A DNA stretch of 64,000 nucleotides from Saccopteryx bilineata (lineage: Eukaryota; Chordata; Mammalia; Chiroptera; Emballonuridae). The position numbers and the translations under genes are program-made. Numbering within the stretch: the stretch's first letter is position 1; every line of letters begins with the position of its first letter. The stretch spans positions 263,426,534 to 263,490,533 of the forward strand of contig NC_089493.1 of the NCBI RefSeq assembly GCF_036850765.1, given 5' to 3'. Of this stretch, positions 1 to 12,435 are shown piece after piece. The notes beneath the pieces are model-generated. The model had not been told where the DNA came from and did not search any database. It saw nothing but the letters and a program-made list of their open reading frames with translations.

Positions 1-65
1 ACCTCCTTTCTTCTCCTGCCCCTTCCATCTTGTCTCAGCCCAACATTCCCTGTTTTATTTCCTAG

Positions 66-3000
66 GGAGCAGCCAAGTGACTCCATTTGGTGCCTCTCCT
101 CTTGTCACTGCTAGTCAGCCCAACAGCATCACAGATATGAGTGGCCTCCTGGGACCTGGGGTATCAGCTGGAGGTATCCCTAGCAGGTAGGCACAGACAT
201 TGGGGGGTTTCCTTAGGGCAGGAGAGCCAGCCAAGAACCCCTGGCCTTGCTTTTTGCAGCCCACTCAGCTCCTCCTTTCTGGCAGTGCCGGGTCTGCCTT
301 CCCCCAGTCCCTTGCCCAGCTTGTCTCCTTAGTCCTGGAAGATGTGCATGCCGACCTCTCTCCCCATGTTGCAGCTTCTTTGGGATGACTGGCCAGGTCC
401 CCACGCTCCAGTCAGCCACAACTGGCAGAGGTGGCAGCACAGGACTTGCCTTTGGAGGTGAGTCTTGTCTGGGGAGATCCAGGAAAGGGATCCAAGTCCT
501 AGAGGGAATTGAGGACTCGGGGTAGGGCTGGGTGGAGTGGAGAGAAGATTTAGAGAAATGCTCAGTTATCACAACATGAAGCAAATGTGAAAAAAAAATA
601 ACCATCTCTGTTTCTCACTTCTACCCCATTCCCCCTGAGCAGCCTTCACCAACCCTTTCACAGCACCTGCTGCTCACCCTCAGCTGCCCTCCACAAACCC
701 ATTCCAGCCCAATGGCTTGGCCACAGGTAAGCTCCCAGACTTTCACCTGGCCTGTCTGCACAGCACAGATTTCCCTGCACGTGTCTCCCTGCACCCTCCT
801 CTCAGACTTTCAGGAGACGTGGCAGGCAGCCTCAACTGGTGGTTGCGGTCCTCCCAAACAAGGTCCCCTGACTGCCCTTCCCCACCCAACCCAGGCTAGA
901 CTCATTTTAGTGGGCAAAAAGTATAGCCTGGCCTGACCTGTGGTGGCGCAGTGGATAAAGCATCGACCTGGAATGCTGAGGTCGCTGGTTCCAAACCCTG
1001 GGCTTGCCTGGTCAAGGCACATATGGGAGTTGAAGCTTCCTGCTCCTCCCCCCCCTTCTCTCTCTCTCTCTCTCTCTCTCTCCCCCCTCTAAAAAAATGA
1101 ATAAATAAATAAAAATAATTTTAAAAAAAAGTATAGCCTGACCTGTGGTAGCACAGTGGATAAAGCGTTAACCTGGAATGCTAAGGTCACTGGTTCAAAA
1201 CCCCAGGCTTGCCAGGTTAAGGCACATATGAGAAACAACTACAAGTTGATGCTTCCCTTTCTTTACCCTCCCCCACTCCCCCCCTCTGAAATCCATAAAT
1301 AAAATCTTTGCCTGACCTGTGGTGGTGCAGTGGATAGGGCATTAACCTGGAATGCCAAGGTCGCTGGTTCAAGCCCCACGCTTTCCTGGTCAAGGCACAT
1401 ACAAGAAGGAACTATGGGTTGATGCTTCCCACTCCTTCCCTCCTACTGTCCCCTGCCTTTCTCTCCCTCTTCTCTCTAAAATCAATAAATAAAATCTTAA
1501 AAAAAAAAAAAGCATCCCAGTCACAGTATCAGAATTTTAGAATTAGAAAAAACAGACTGCTCCTTACCTGCATCAGTTGTGCAAGTTATTTTAGCACTGA
1601 TAGTGGCAGTGGTTTTCCTTTCTCCATCCCTCAGTGTCCCTTTGGGAAGCCATACTCTCCTTTCTGTGTCCAAGGTGAGCCATGTGAAATCATGACCCTA
1701 TTTCCTGCCCTCATCAGCCAGAGTCATATGGTCTTCTCTTACCCTGTCCCTCCTCAACCTCTGCGTTTCTCTCTTCAAATGCCCTTTTTTGTTCTCAAAG
1801 ATCTTGAGGCCTGAAGAGAGAAGAATAATAGTTTCCAGACATGTGGCAGGCCCAGTGCCAAAGGCTTTATATCCGCTTTTAATTTTTATAGCAGCCGCAG
1901 GAGATAGGTACTGCCTCATTTTAGAGATGAGGTAAATGAGGCACCGAAAGGACTAATAATTAGCTTTAGTTGATTCAGTTTAATAAGTAGCCAAAAGCCG
2001 CCCCAGCTCTGTACTATGCTCCTGCTCTCCATGCCTTGAGCCATATGGGCAGAAAGCAGGCAGGTTTGGTGGGTTGCATGGAAGCTTAAGTTCCATGGCT
2101 CATTCAGGGTACTTCGACCAGGTACCTTTGATTAGGGAAGAACTCTGTCCTATTTTCCCACCTTGAAGGGATTTAGGAAGAGCTGATTTCCAGTTTACCT
2201 TCCAGAACTTTGCCTGAGCTTCATGTCCCTCACTCCATAGGACCTGGCTTTGCGATGAGCAGTGCTGGGCCTGGTTTCCCCCAGACAGTGCCACCCACCG
2301 GGGCCTTTGCCAGCACCTTCCCACCACCGATGTTCTCCCTGCAGACCTCAGTGGCTCAGCAGCAGAATGGTAAGGGATTCAGACCTCACCCTCCTCATTC
2401 CCATTCCCCTCCCCCACCCCTAGGGACTCCATGGGTGTGTGTGTGTACCCACAGGAATATTAGGGAGCCAGACATGTGAGCTAGTTCCACTTTGGACCAT
2501 AGGGGAGGAATCAGGGAAGCCCCAGACCTGCCTGTGTCCTCTCACTACTCTATACCTTATTCCCACCGTTAGGGAGCCCCCTTTCACTGCCCACATGGGA
2601 TGTAGCTGTGCCTGGCTACAGGGAGGCAGACGGAGCTAGTTAGTACCTGTATGAGGGTCAGGGCTCGTGTCTGCTGAGTTTTTGCTCTTGCTTCCCAGGT
2701 TCTTCCTTTAGTGACATAGGATCAGCCAAGCTGGGACAGAAGCCACTGAGCCAGCCAGCGGGCATCTCCACCAACCCCTTCATGGTAAGTGGCCCTGTGT
2801 ATCATGGTGTGGGGCATGGCCTCTCATTTGGAGCTTGAGGACAAAAACCTTCCAGGAGAAAAGGGTGATGTGGGGTGGAACTCAGGCCCCTTCCTCATAA
2901 AGGTTTGCCTTGTCCAAGCCAGGGATGAGTGAGTTCGTTAATGGGCCTGTCATCTCCCACCCCCCCACAGCCTCCATTTGCCTCTTAGCTTCTTCACATT

Positions 3001-3180
3001 GCCACTTCCCTCAGCACAGTAATGTTGAGGAAGAAGGGAGTCCTGAATTACATTTCTTCTGTGGCCTTTAACTTTTCTCCTCCAATCTAACAATTTGTGT
3101 TGGTTGTTGTTTTTTTCCAGACTGGATCTTCCTCAAGCCCATTTGCCTCCAAACCTCCGACCACCAACCCATTCTTGTAG
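66..3180 (+). CDS. AGFG2: AGFG2, C-terminal six coding exons (partial, 5' end outside window)
   Basis: Exons read from splice borders: 66-186, 375-457, 643-726, 2241-2369, 2699-2784 and 3121-3180. All acceptors end in AG, all donors begin with GT, and the phases join without a stop until TAG at 3178-3180. The product is the low-complexity C-terminal half of ArfGAP with FG repeats 2: rich in Ser, Pro, Gly and Phe, with FG dipeptides (GFG, AFAS, GPGF) and repeated NPF motifs (TNPF three times, ending TTNPFL). In the AGFG family such NPF motifs bind EH domains of endocytic adaptors such as EPS15. The N-terminal ArfGAP zinc finger lies upstream of the window. Introns are short except the one at 727-2240, which three SINEs have enlarged. 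AGFG1 was described as an HIV Rev cofactor; AGFG2 is its less studied paralogue. Exon-to-family assignment is firm. Confidence 0.95.
931..1511 (+). repeat. Three tandem tRNA-derived SINEs (short type)
   Basis: Three copies of one SINE lie head to tail in the AGFG2 intron: about 931-1130, 1136-1309 and 1310-1511. Each starts with GCCTGACCTGTGGTGG or a close variant, has a B-box-like region (ctggttcaaa or variant), a CT-rich middle and an A-rich tail with AATAAA-like units. The first two share a duplicated gtatagcctg target. The arrangement fits repeated insertion into the A-rich tail of an earlier copy. Confidence 0.9.
1812..1965 (+). repeat. MIR-like ancient SINE fragment
   Basis: Contains the diagnostic-looking core attttagagatgaggtaaat followed by gaggca, typical of mammalian-wide MIR elements. 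Borders are approximate. Confidence 0.55.
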
Positions 3181-3961
3181 CACTGTGTTCTGGGGGGCCT
3201 ACTCCCTGCTCTCTGGGGCCCCTCTACTCCCTAGAGCTCTGGTAACCACTTGCCTATGGTATTTCGGTGGGTCTCAGACTAGAATGGGCCTTGCTTTGCA
3301 GGGTAGGGGCCTTGGAAGTGGTGGAGATGCTAATGCTTTGCTTGGAGCTTGCAGATAAAAGGACAGCTTCCTCCCTTCTTCCTTCCAGCCCCCACCTAGG
3401 CAGGAGGCCCAGGACCAGAAAAGGCAGGGCCTGGCTTAGAGGAGCGATGGTGTTTTATTTCCCAAATGATTAATTTTGGTGACAGTAATCCTCTTCTCCT
3501 GCCCTCAGTATACTCAGTGCTCCCTTCATTCCCAACCCCATGGACAGAGGAGAGGAAGCTGTGGACACAGGCTGACCAGCCTTCCTCTGGGGGAGCTCTT
3601 TCCCGTGCCCAGCTTTCCAACACTGTTCTCATGGACAGAAGTGTAGTGGGAAGAGCAGGGTAAAGGTGGGGATGGGGTGTGGTGTTGACTTGGGACAGTG
3701 GTCAGAGAGGCCGAGAAGGCCCTGGGGAACCAGAGTGCCCTTGGTGCCCTGGCTTGGGCCAGCACACCCTTTTCTTCATGTTTTTGCTTCGCCAGCTCCC
3801 TCCCTCATCCTGGGCACTCAGGATGACTAGTTTTACCTATATACTTAGATTTGCCCAACTCCTGTCAAGCACTTTAGTTAGTTGTAGTGTCATGTTTGGA
3901 TACCAGTGTTTTATATTTATACATAGAGAATTTTCTAATATAGCCTATTATATATATATAG

Positions 3962-3993
<32 letters not shown>

Positions 3994-4300
3994 TTATGTA
4001 TACACAGAGAGAGACATAGACACACGCAGCCATTCTCCCTCTCCCGGACAGCTCTTTTACATGGGGAATGGGATGAATCCCATCTGTGCCTCGACCAGCA
4101 AAGCCAGAGCTCTGGGGGGTGAGGGGGAGGACAACCACATGTCCTGACCACCCCAGAGCTTGGGTTTTTCCAGGGAAAGGCTTTGTGCAATTGGCTATTT
4201 ATTTCTTTTTCATGTACCTCCCTGGCCCCCAAATCTCTGCACCAAAGCTATTACAGGCAATGTTGGAAAAGAACTGCATTTGAAAGAAAAAATGGCTCAC
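3181..4300 (+). other. AGFG2: Probable AGFG2 3' untranslated region
   Basis: The stretch directly after the AGFG2 stop has no coding signal and no recognised interspersed repeat. It contains a (CA)n microsatellite at about 3963-3991 flanked by TA-rich sequence. I see no clear AATAAA in it, so the 3' end is uncertain; the stretch may be part UTR and part intergenic. Confidence 0.5.
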
Positions 4301-7100
4301 ATGGTCTTGCTTTGGGCCAGGTTGAATGCCCTCCTGTCGATCAACATGATGCCTGGGTTGGTGATAATGCTGCCTGCGATGCTGCCGGCTGTTGGCCAAG
4401 GACAGGATTCGTTGCCCACAGAGCAGCCTCTATCTGAACTGGAGTCCCATGTCAGCAATGGGAGGAAGCAGGCAGGAGGGCAGGAAAAGGGCTGCCTCTG
4501 CCAGGGACAGGGGATTGGTGGCTGTAGTGAAGGGAGCAATTCCCAGCGAGGGTAGGGGTGGGCAAAAGAGGAAGTGCCAGCTGGGAGATGGGAATGGACC
4601 TGATGGGGCTAGACCATTCCCAGGTACATTCTCAGCCCCTCCCCAGAATGTTTCCATCTGAGGATGTTGAGTCAACAGTCTTGGTGTCTGGGCTGTTTGT
4701 GTAATAAGAAGACAGGAGACTTGGGCTCAACACTTCACCTGGCTGAGGAGAGAGGCACAGGACTTGACCTTGCTGTCTAAAACGGTCCTACCCTTTTCCA
4801 CATTTCCCAGGAACTCCTGGCCCTTTAGCTGTTCATTCTTAGGATTTCTCTGGGTCTTTCTACGCAGTGACCTTTTTAACAGCCTTAACAGTAAGGAGAC
4901 ATGGGAATTGGGTTATCACTTGATATACTTTGAAGATTTTTCTAGAAATACCTCCAGCTGCTGCTGTTTGCCCAACCAGACATGGCTTCCACCTATCCTT
5001 TCTTTGTCTGTTTCCATTCTCCTAGGCTCTACCTGCCTTCCATTTCCTGGTGGGATCTCCCAGGGTGGACCACCATCCTTTTTACTCTGGACTTACCATG
5101 TTCTGTCTGTTCCCTTGTATTTTTCTCTGTCACCCTGATTATCTCTCTGTCCTCGCTGTTTCTTTGTTTGGCTGTCTCTCTGCTTATAGCCAGGGAAGGG
5201 CAGGGAAGCTGGTATCTGTGCTGTGTAGTAAGGGAAGGAGTCGTTTCCTTCTTCCCCATCTCCACCCCTGTTTTCCTAACCAAAACACTGAGATTTGGAG
5301 GTGAGATTTAAAGGACCAGGAGCTGCAGTGCCTCTTTCTGCGTGTTTCAGTCACACTTCTGCTTTTTCCCAGGGATTTCCATACTGCTTGGTAACTGGGC
5401 GCAGGACCTTCCTGCAGTATTCCCTCCCTGCCTTCCAATCATTCTGTCTGACAAGGATTCCAGCCAGCTCACAGGCCAGAGCTGGATGACTAGTCAGAAG
5501 TTGCACTGGGTCAGCCTCAGACCCCAGGGCAGAAAAATTGAGTTTCCCCAGCACAAGCCAAGACTAGGACTGCAGCTGCCTCTCTTGGCAGCTGGGCCTC
5601 CTCTCTTTAGGTAACAAAAAGTGGAAAAAATCCATGACCTAAGAGAAAATGTCTAAATAACTGGGCTGTGTTCCTCCTGCCTTAAACCCTGGGGCATCCT
5701 TGCATGGCCCTCCCTGGTAGTTGCAAATCTGAGTCCCACTGCACACACCGCATGGGTCTGAAGAAACTCACCCAGGCTCCCACCACATTTCTAAGTCCTC
5801 ATGTTCCGTCTGACCATTGCTGTGACTGCTCTGCAGACAACCATCCTCTGCCTTGGTTCCAGCCTTCAGCAGGTCACCTGTGACTATGTGTGAAGAGCTC
5901 CATTCTGTCCACCTTGGAACCATGGAGGGGGTGGACTGAAGGGAGGAGCTAAATGGCATCACCCTCCCTTCTCAGAGGAGTGGGAGCCCAGAATGGAGGG
6001 AGGAAGGGGCACATGAGAACAGCCTGACCTTAGTACCCCCACCTCCTGTATCTAGGTTACTTTCCCGGGTAACAAAATATCTCCACAGGGACTTAGAAAG
6101 CACAGATCTTACCCCATAGCTGCTCTGCACCTGGCAGAAGAATGCACAAGTGGACCCTTCTGGGAAGTGTTCCCAGCAGAGCTGAAGTTCTGCCACTTCC
6201 TGTACCTAGGGAACAACTCAAATTACCAGGGCAGCAAACTAGAATAAATCTTGTCTGGGTGAGGACGAGGGCAGAGTTGCTAGGTTAACTGATTATGCCA
6301 GTTGTTTGGCTCCAGGCTGTTCCTAGTACCCAGCAGGCTAAATTACCTGGTGTTGATTACCAACCTATCTGCCACTGCTACTTGCCCAGAACCCAGGCAT
6401 TAGGGTCCCTGCTGCTTCCTGCTTTATCTTTACCCAGCACTTAGGAGTTAAGTAACAAGATGATCTGGAGCTGCTCTGCGGCAGTAGCTGTGATTTTACA
6501 GGACTGGAGTGCAGCAAGGTGGCCTAGTTGATGGGAAGTAGAAAGGAGTAGGTATGTTGAGACCTTCCTCTGGGTAGCTTTAAATCAAGCCTGGGGAAGA
6601 AGACTCTAGGCCAGGAGCATAGCAGGTATGTGGGCCCTATGGGTACCCTTTGAGTCAGCAGCTAGACTGGGAAGGGGAGGGACCTGCAGATGGTTTTTCT
6701 GTCCCTGCCACTTTGCACACTGGCATATAGTACATAGATGAAGACCACACGGGACTATGGCCTTGAACATACTGTTTTGGGCTACTGATAGATCCACATA
6801 CCTGTCTCCTTGGTCAACGCCCACCCACAGTGATAGCTGCAGCACCTCTTTGGCACCTCCAGTATTCCAGCTCCTTCCTTCAGGCCTGGGAAGTGGAGAA
6901 GCTCTACCTTCTGCTCAGGCTGTCCTGGCCCTTGGACTAGTCAGAAAAAGAATCAGGTTTCCTTGATTCCATACTCATGTTACATCTCCTTGCTTACATG
7001 TGTTCCTCCCCGAACACCATCTTTATTGGGACCATACATTGCCCTTTTACCCTCTCCAACCTTCAGTTCCCCCCTTTTAAATATCTTACTTGCCATGAAA
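4300..7100. other. Intergenic region, no gene recognised
   Basis: No splice-bounded open reading frame resembling a known protein is visible on either strand between the AGFG2 3' region and the SINE at 7121. Open frames here are short and overlap one another. Confidence 0.5.
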
Positions 7101-7120
7101 GTGGTATCATGAGGTCTTCT

Positions 7121-7313
7121 TTTTTTTAAAAAAAAGATTTTATTTATTCATTTGAGAGAGGAGAGAGAGAGAGAAAGAAGGGAGACACGAGGGGGAAAGA
7201 GCAGGAAGCATCAACTCCCATACGTGCCTTGACCGGGGAAGCCCAGGGCCTTGAACGGGCAACCTCAGCATTTTCAGGTTGACGCCCCATCCACTGCGCC
7301 ACCACAGGCCAGG
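7121..7313 (-). repeat. tRNA-derived SINE (short type), antisense
   Basis: Starts with a T-rich tail and ends with the complement of the SINE head (ccaccacaggccagg). It is flanked by a 14-bp target-site duplication, tcatgaggtcttct, at 7107-7120 and directly after the element. Confidence 0.9.
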
Positions 7314-7319
7314 CATCAT

Positions 7320-8460
7320 GAGGTCTTCTAAGACTCCTATCCATGTCAATTGCTGGTTTGTCTTGTAGAGTGTGCACTGACCAGTGTCATCTTCCCTGAG
7401 TTGATCCATGGGAAATCAGAAGTGGGGTGTTAAAATGCCTAAATTCCAACTCCATTTCAAACCTCAAGCAAGGGCAGAGGATTCCCCCACCAGAGGGTCT
7501 GTACTGTAGTCAGAGTTTTCAACTGGCCCATGGTGGCATTTTGGGACAGTGGCGGTGAGAAGGGACTGAGGGCAGTGGGGCAGCATTATGGAAATGCCTG
7601 AGAGATGGCCTTTTCCTCCATAGGCTCACCTTTCCTGGTCTCTTGATGGGGATTCAGGTGGGTATGGACCGTACACAGGGACAATCCACAAGTTTACTTA
7701 TCCCAAGACACCAATCACCCCAAACCCACAAACAACTTACAGTTTCCTTGGATGTCAACACAACCCAATGCTCAGTGGTCTAACTCCTAGGATTACATGG
7801 GAAGGAAGAGGACTAAATCAGTCCTGAGTAGGAAGGGCACTGATGGGATGGCTAGAGACCCAGGGGGGTGGGGTACTGGATCCGGAAGAGTTGGCCTGGC
7901 GCAGCCACCCATGACCCAAGACTGCGGATGCCGTTGCCAACGCAATCACTGAGGACACAGTTCCATTCATATTAGCCTCACAGTATCACTTTCCCAGCAG
8001 TCAGCTCAAATTAGTGGAGACACCCCCATACTCTGCCCCTGCCAAAGCGGGAGGAGGCCGCCTCTCCTAGACTTCCCAACTCAAACGTCGTCCCTACCAC
8101 CAGAATGGAGGTCCAGCGGCACGCGAGGGTTAACTTCGTGGGGGTGGGGTGTCTGGAGCTGTTGGTGGAGGGAGGGAGGGAGGGAAGGGGAGGAGGGTCA
8201 GGCAGCCGACCGGAATCTATCCTCCGAGGCCTTCGGAAACCAGGATGTCTTGATCATCCAGCAGCCACTGGGTCACACACTGTATGCAGCGAGAGGCCAC
8301 TGTAGACCTCCTGCCCTAAACTTCAAGTAAGAAGCAGGAGAGAGACGCTGGGCAACAAGACGGGTAGCAGCCACCTCTACCCCACTTCTGGCTTTTTCCT
8401 AGCCATCTCAGCCTCCTCCGAGCCCTCTGCCTGTGGCACAGAATGAATTCCAGAGGCGGT
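7320..8460. other. Intergenic region upstream of the IRS3 relic
   Basis: No coding exon recognised. A G-rich purine run (gtggagggagggagggaggg) sits at about 8163-8182. The last part may hold the dead promoter of the IRS3-like relic; I see no TATA box. Confidence 0.4.
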
Positions 8461-8466
8461 GACCCC

Positions 8467-10000
8467 ATGGCGACACCGGAGTCCGCGTCGGCAAATGTGC
8501 ACCTGGGTCCACCGCGACTCTGCGGCCACCTGCAAAAGCAAAAGTCCCAGCGCAATCGCTTCTTTGTGCTCCCTGCCAACCCGCCACGCTTCTAGTATTA
8601 TCAGAACCAGAAGTTTCGCGCCAGTAGAGCACCGCCCAAGCCCAGCGTCAGCCCGGTGGGCGCATGCACCATCAGCAAGCGCGTGGACGCGCACCAGCGC
8701 CACCTGGTTATTTTCTACACGCGCAACCGCAGCCTGGGCATGGTGGCAACTGGCGAGGCGGAGCAGCAGGCGTGGTACAGTGCTCCGCTGGAGGGCGCGC
8801 CACCGCAAGTGAAGCCCAAGTCCAGGTGAATGGAGAGGGTCTGGAGACCAGGACTGGATGGTTGGATTGTCCTGGATTTGGTCTATCCATAGCCCATCTC
8901 ACAGAAATCAAGTTCAGACATCAAGCGTTTACACTTAATCAGTTCTTGGTGCCCAGTGACTACAATCTCCTGGCCCAGCAGCCTCCTGTAATCATCCAAT
9001 TGTCCTTCCAAGTCCCAGTTCCCATAAGAATCCCAGGACCTGGATCCCCACTGTTTCAGGATGTCTGGCCTATGATACTGTGGCCCAAGGTGCTGGGATG
9101 GACACAGGCCTGGGCAGTGGCAGCTGTCTGTGCCTGGGTTAGAGGGTACTAAACATAATGTGGAAGCCGAGGGGAAGAAGTTCTGGGGACACCATGGCAT
9201 TGCCACCGCCAGCCCTGCTTCTGTCCTTGCTCAGCCTGCACTGCTGTGACCATGCAGACTCCTTTCTGGAGCTCAGCAGCTCCAGTGCCTATGGGTACCA
9301 GGGAGTTATGGCTACAGGCACTGAATACCCTGGTGGCCCAAAGCATTCATGAGACTGTCCTGGACTCCATGAAGCAACTTGAGGACAGTGGTGCCAGTGG
9401 CAGGACTAAGCCACTGCCAAGGGATCCCCAAATCAGCACCTCCAGACTCTGTCCCCCAACCTTATGAGACCCCACACACACCTTCATGGTCCAATCAAAA
9501 TGGCCTGAGCTGTGCGTGGGGGGGGGGGGGGTTCATGGGTGAGAGAGGCAGGCAAGCAACCCTCCTGACCCGGGGAGTCTGGGATACCAGAGAAATTAGA
9601 GCAGGGAGGAAGCCACATACCATAGGACCCAGGAACAACTATGAGAGCCCATGAGGGGCAGGGAAACAGGTTAGCTACTTGGTGATTGTGCGCCCCCTCC
9701 CCCTACTGCTGCCAATGCTGCTCCCCACCAGCTGCTCCAGGATTGGGAGGCACTGAGTACGTGCCCACGAGCCACTCTCCGCCAAGATCCTCTTCCTGGA
9801 ACTTTCTGCCCATTCCTACAAACCAGGAGCCAGGGAGCCTGAACATGGGCTCCAGGGCGCCCATTGCGGCATTGGGGAGAGCTGGAAACCAGCCGAGTGT
9901 CAACCCTGCTTGCAGCCGCTGTCCAAGCTAGCTGGGGAGTACTTGTACACTGGTAAATGGTGCCAGACTTGCAAATGAACACTGCCATTCCAGGCCCCTC
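8467..10000 (+). pseudogene. IRS3: IRS3-like insulin receptor substrate relic (unitary pseudogene)
   Basis: An ATG at 8467 opens a PH domain of the insulin receptor substrate type: RLCGHLQKQKSQ, then NRFFVLPANPPRF, then a TAG at 8593-8595 (codon 43), then TISKRVDAHQRHLV and EAEQQAWYSA in the same frame. A plausible donor (CCAG|GTGAAT) ends exon 1 at 8825; an acceptor (TTTCAG|G) opens exon 2 at 9060 with DVWPMIL, the PTB start. PTB fragments follow in two frames: LLSLHCCDHADSFLEL (about 9210-9260), then a frameshift, then LWLQALNTLVAQSIHETVLD (about 9307-9366). Degenerate tyrosine motifs appear further on, for example EYVPTS near 9757, where family members use YxxM to bind PI3K. Irs3 is functional in mouse at this syntenic place and is a pseudogene in human (7q22.1). 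IRS4 is the main alternative, but it is X-linked. The stop and frameshift make loss of function likely. Confidence 0.8.
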
Positions 10001-10860
10001 AGACAGCTAACTCAACTACACTGAACTGGACCTGGTCCCTCCTCTGGAAGCACGAGGCAACAGCCCCAGGGCCAGCATGCACTGCTCCCCCCACAGCTAC
10101 CCCCAGAACTGGGGCAGGCAAGGGTGGGAGGTAATAGTGAGGGCCCACCAGTTCTAGCTGAAAGATGGGGAGGTGGGGGAGAGAAGATACAGATAGGAAT
10201 GCCTTCCCATCTGCTCCCACAACTGAGGGGTTCTAGAGCCCAGACATACCCCTAGGATGTATGACCTACAAAGGTGCTGAGCTTCCCCTTACGGTATACT
10301 GCCCACTCTGCCCCTTCCAGCTGTGGAAAATCTTTAGAAGGAAGTTCCCCAAGAAGTTGGGTTCTTTTAAGAGAGAAAATTCTAGAACACCCTCCTTCCA
10401 AAAAATCCTACAAATTTCAAGGCTTTCTCAGCCAAAGCTCTGATCTTCTCTGTTTCCCTGCACAATTGTGTAACATCAGTCCAGAGTGTCAGGACAGCCT
10501 TGGCTATCACCCTGCCTCTGATGAGGACTCCCACAGGGACCTGCCCTCCTCCCCATATATACCTGCAGTATCTGCCTGTGTCTCCAACAAGCCAAAGAGC
10601 TAACCCCCAGCTCCAAGGCTGAACTTCTGGGACCCCAGCATAAGGATGAAAATACCAGGTATCTTACCTCTAGTGTCCTCCAAAAGTGATGTGCCACCCC
10701 TTCCTTACTCCCTAGTTTGCCTCTCCCAATGCCAGCCACATGCTCACACAATCCTCCCTTCTTCCAGGCCTGGCCGAGCTGGTGTAATCCTTGCTTGTTA
10801 TATACTCAGTCTGGGGAACTGCACTGAGTACCTTCCTCATTAAAGATGCCTTAGTCAGTC
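10000..10860 (+). other. Region downstream of the IRS3 relic, possible decayed C-terminal tail and 3' end
   Basis: No intact gene. SPYIPA near 10551 could be a decayed YxxM site. An ATTAAA at 10839-10844 could be the old poly(A) signal. Assignment to IRS3 is inference from position only. Confidence 0.35.
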
Positions 10861-10929
10861 TAAAAAGGTTGTAGGCCCATTATTTTCCCACTTCACTGTA
10901 GGGCGTGACCAATGACTAATAACAAGAAT

Positions 10930-11253
10930 TTGTGGGAGAGTGGGCAGTGGATACAGCATCACCCTAGGACACTGAGGTCCCAGATTCGGAACCCCAAGGT
11001 CACTGGCTTGAGAGCAGGTTCACCAGCTTGAGCGTGGGGTCATAGACATGATACTGTGGTCACTGGCTTGAGCCCAGAGGTCACTTACTTGAGCCCAAAG
11101 TTCCTGGCTTGAGCAAGGGGTCTCTGGCTCAGCAGGAGCCCCCCAGTTAAAGCACGTATGAGAAGCAATCAATGAACAACTAAGGTGCCGCAACTGAATT
11201 GATGCTTCTTATCTTCCTCCCTGTCTTTCTCTCTCACTAAAAAAAAAAAAAAA
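10930..11253 (+). repeat. Longer tRNA-derived SINE, divergent
   Basis: A diverged copy of the longer SINE seen again at 47568 and 52053. It has several repeats of a cttgagc-type unit, then aatgaacaactaaggtgcc, a CT-rich stretch and a poly(A) tail ending near 11253. Confidence 0.8.
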
Positions 11254-11359
11254 TTTGAGGGCAGCCAAAACTGCTATGGAGGAATAGACCCCATCCCTGC
11301 CTGGGTGTCCTATTCGGCTACTACATGCCACAAGAAGCTTGTTTGCAAACCAACACTGT

Positions 11360-11365
11360 TTTATT
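11360..11365 (-). terminator. SAP25: SAP25 poly(A) signal
   Basis: TTTATT on the plus strand is AATAAA on the coding strand. It lies about 90 bp beyond the SAP25 stop codon and fits a short 3' UTR. Confidence 0.8.
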
Positions 11366-11451
11366 GTCAACAAAACCTCTGGAAGAGTTGAGGGCCCACA
11401 GTGCCCCCAGAGGCACTATGGGCAGTGGGTGTCTGGAGTCTGTGGAACAGC

Positions 11452-12298
11452 TCAGCTCGGGTTAACGCTGGGGCCTGGGTGATCAGAGGCAGGGTCTGGG
11501 GGGCCGGCAGGGGGCGAGAGAGCTGCAGAGGAACCTGTGGAACTAGGTCTCGGCTCCCCCTGACTCATCTGCAGGAGGCCAGTGAGGGCGATCAACTCAG
11601 GCTCACTGAGCCAGGCAGTGGAGCAGCCAGGATAACGGGTGGGGAGGACCCAGGGGGACATGACAGGGGGTGGGAGCAGCAGCTGCAGAGAGTCCGCCAT
11701 CTGAAGAGAGAGGAAGGGGAAGTGTCTCCTCCCGCACCCTGCATGAAGGCTGGCATGAGCCCAGGGCAGGAAGAATGCTTACCTGCTGAGGGGCCCTGGA
11801 CAGGTACACAGGAACACGCTGCCCACAGGGCAGCAGAGGGTCTGAGAAAAAGACATCTTCACGGGACATCACCGGGAACCCTGGGGAGAAGAAGCTGCTA
11901 GGTGACAGGCTGGGTGCCCAGCCCAGGGAGTACTGCATGGAGGAGCTCACACAGCGTGCTGAGCCTGGGAGGACCAAGGGAAGTTACCTGCATCACTGGG
12001 CACCTGCATGCCATTCTGATGTCCTGTTGCGGGGGCCAGGGGCCTGTGGCCTCTACCTGAGGCTGCCTCGTACAGTGGCCAGAATGAGGGGTGACACAAA
12101 GTCCGGCCTGAGAAGGAGGCGCCGGCTGCACAGCTGGGACCCTGTGGAAAGTCAAGAAAGATCGCTGGAGCTTCAACTTCCTCCCAGAGCATACTGTCCC
12201 ACCCCAAGGCCAGAGCCATAGGTACCCCTACTCACCCACACCAGCTGAGGTCCTGCTTTAGCCTCATAATTGGGGTCCCATGGTGCCAGCTGGGTCAT
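11452..12298 (-). CDS. SAP25: SAP25, Sin3A-associated protein, four coding exons
   Basis: Coding exons on the minus strand: 12298-12236 (ATG at 12298), 12141-11988, 11880-11783 and 11700-11452 (TGA). Lengths 63+154+98+249 give 187 residues, close to the 199 of the classical human protein. Recognisable segments are MTQLAPWDPNYEAKAG, ASFSGRTLCHPSFWPLYEAA, EDVFFSDPLLPCGQRVPVYL and STAWLSEPELIALTGLLQMS. The family product binds the PAH1 domain of Sin3A in the Sin3-HDAC corepressor and shuttles between nucleus and cytoplasm; the C-terminal ELIALTGLL helix-like segment probably belongs to that contact. The reading frame stays open upstream of the ATG to an acceptor at 12325 (IAWEVAPSR), so a longer N-terminus through an upstream exon is possible. 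The gene lies downstream of LRCH4 on the same strand. Confidence 0.92.
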
Positions 12299-12435
12299 CC
12301 TTGAGGGGGCCACCTCCCAGGCGATCTGGGGGGAAAGGGGATCTGCGGGGGCGAGGAGGGACTTTATGAGCTTAAAACAGGCTTGAGTTGGTGAAAGGGT
12401 ACTGAGGGGTGGAGGTGGCAAGGCCCAGGACCTAC

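Noticed and set aside
3963..3991. CA repeat as a regulatory element
   Set aside because: A simple microsatellite; nothing points to a function.
11401..11901. Plus-strand open frame of 166 codons over SAP25
   Set aside because: It is antisense to the SAP25 exons and has no protein features of its own.
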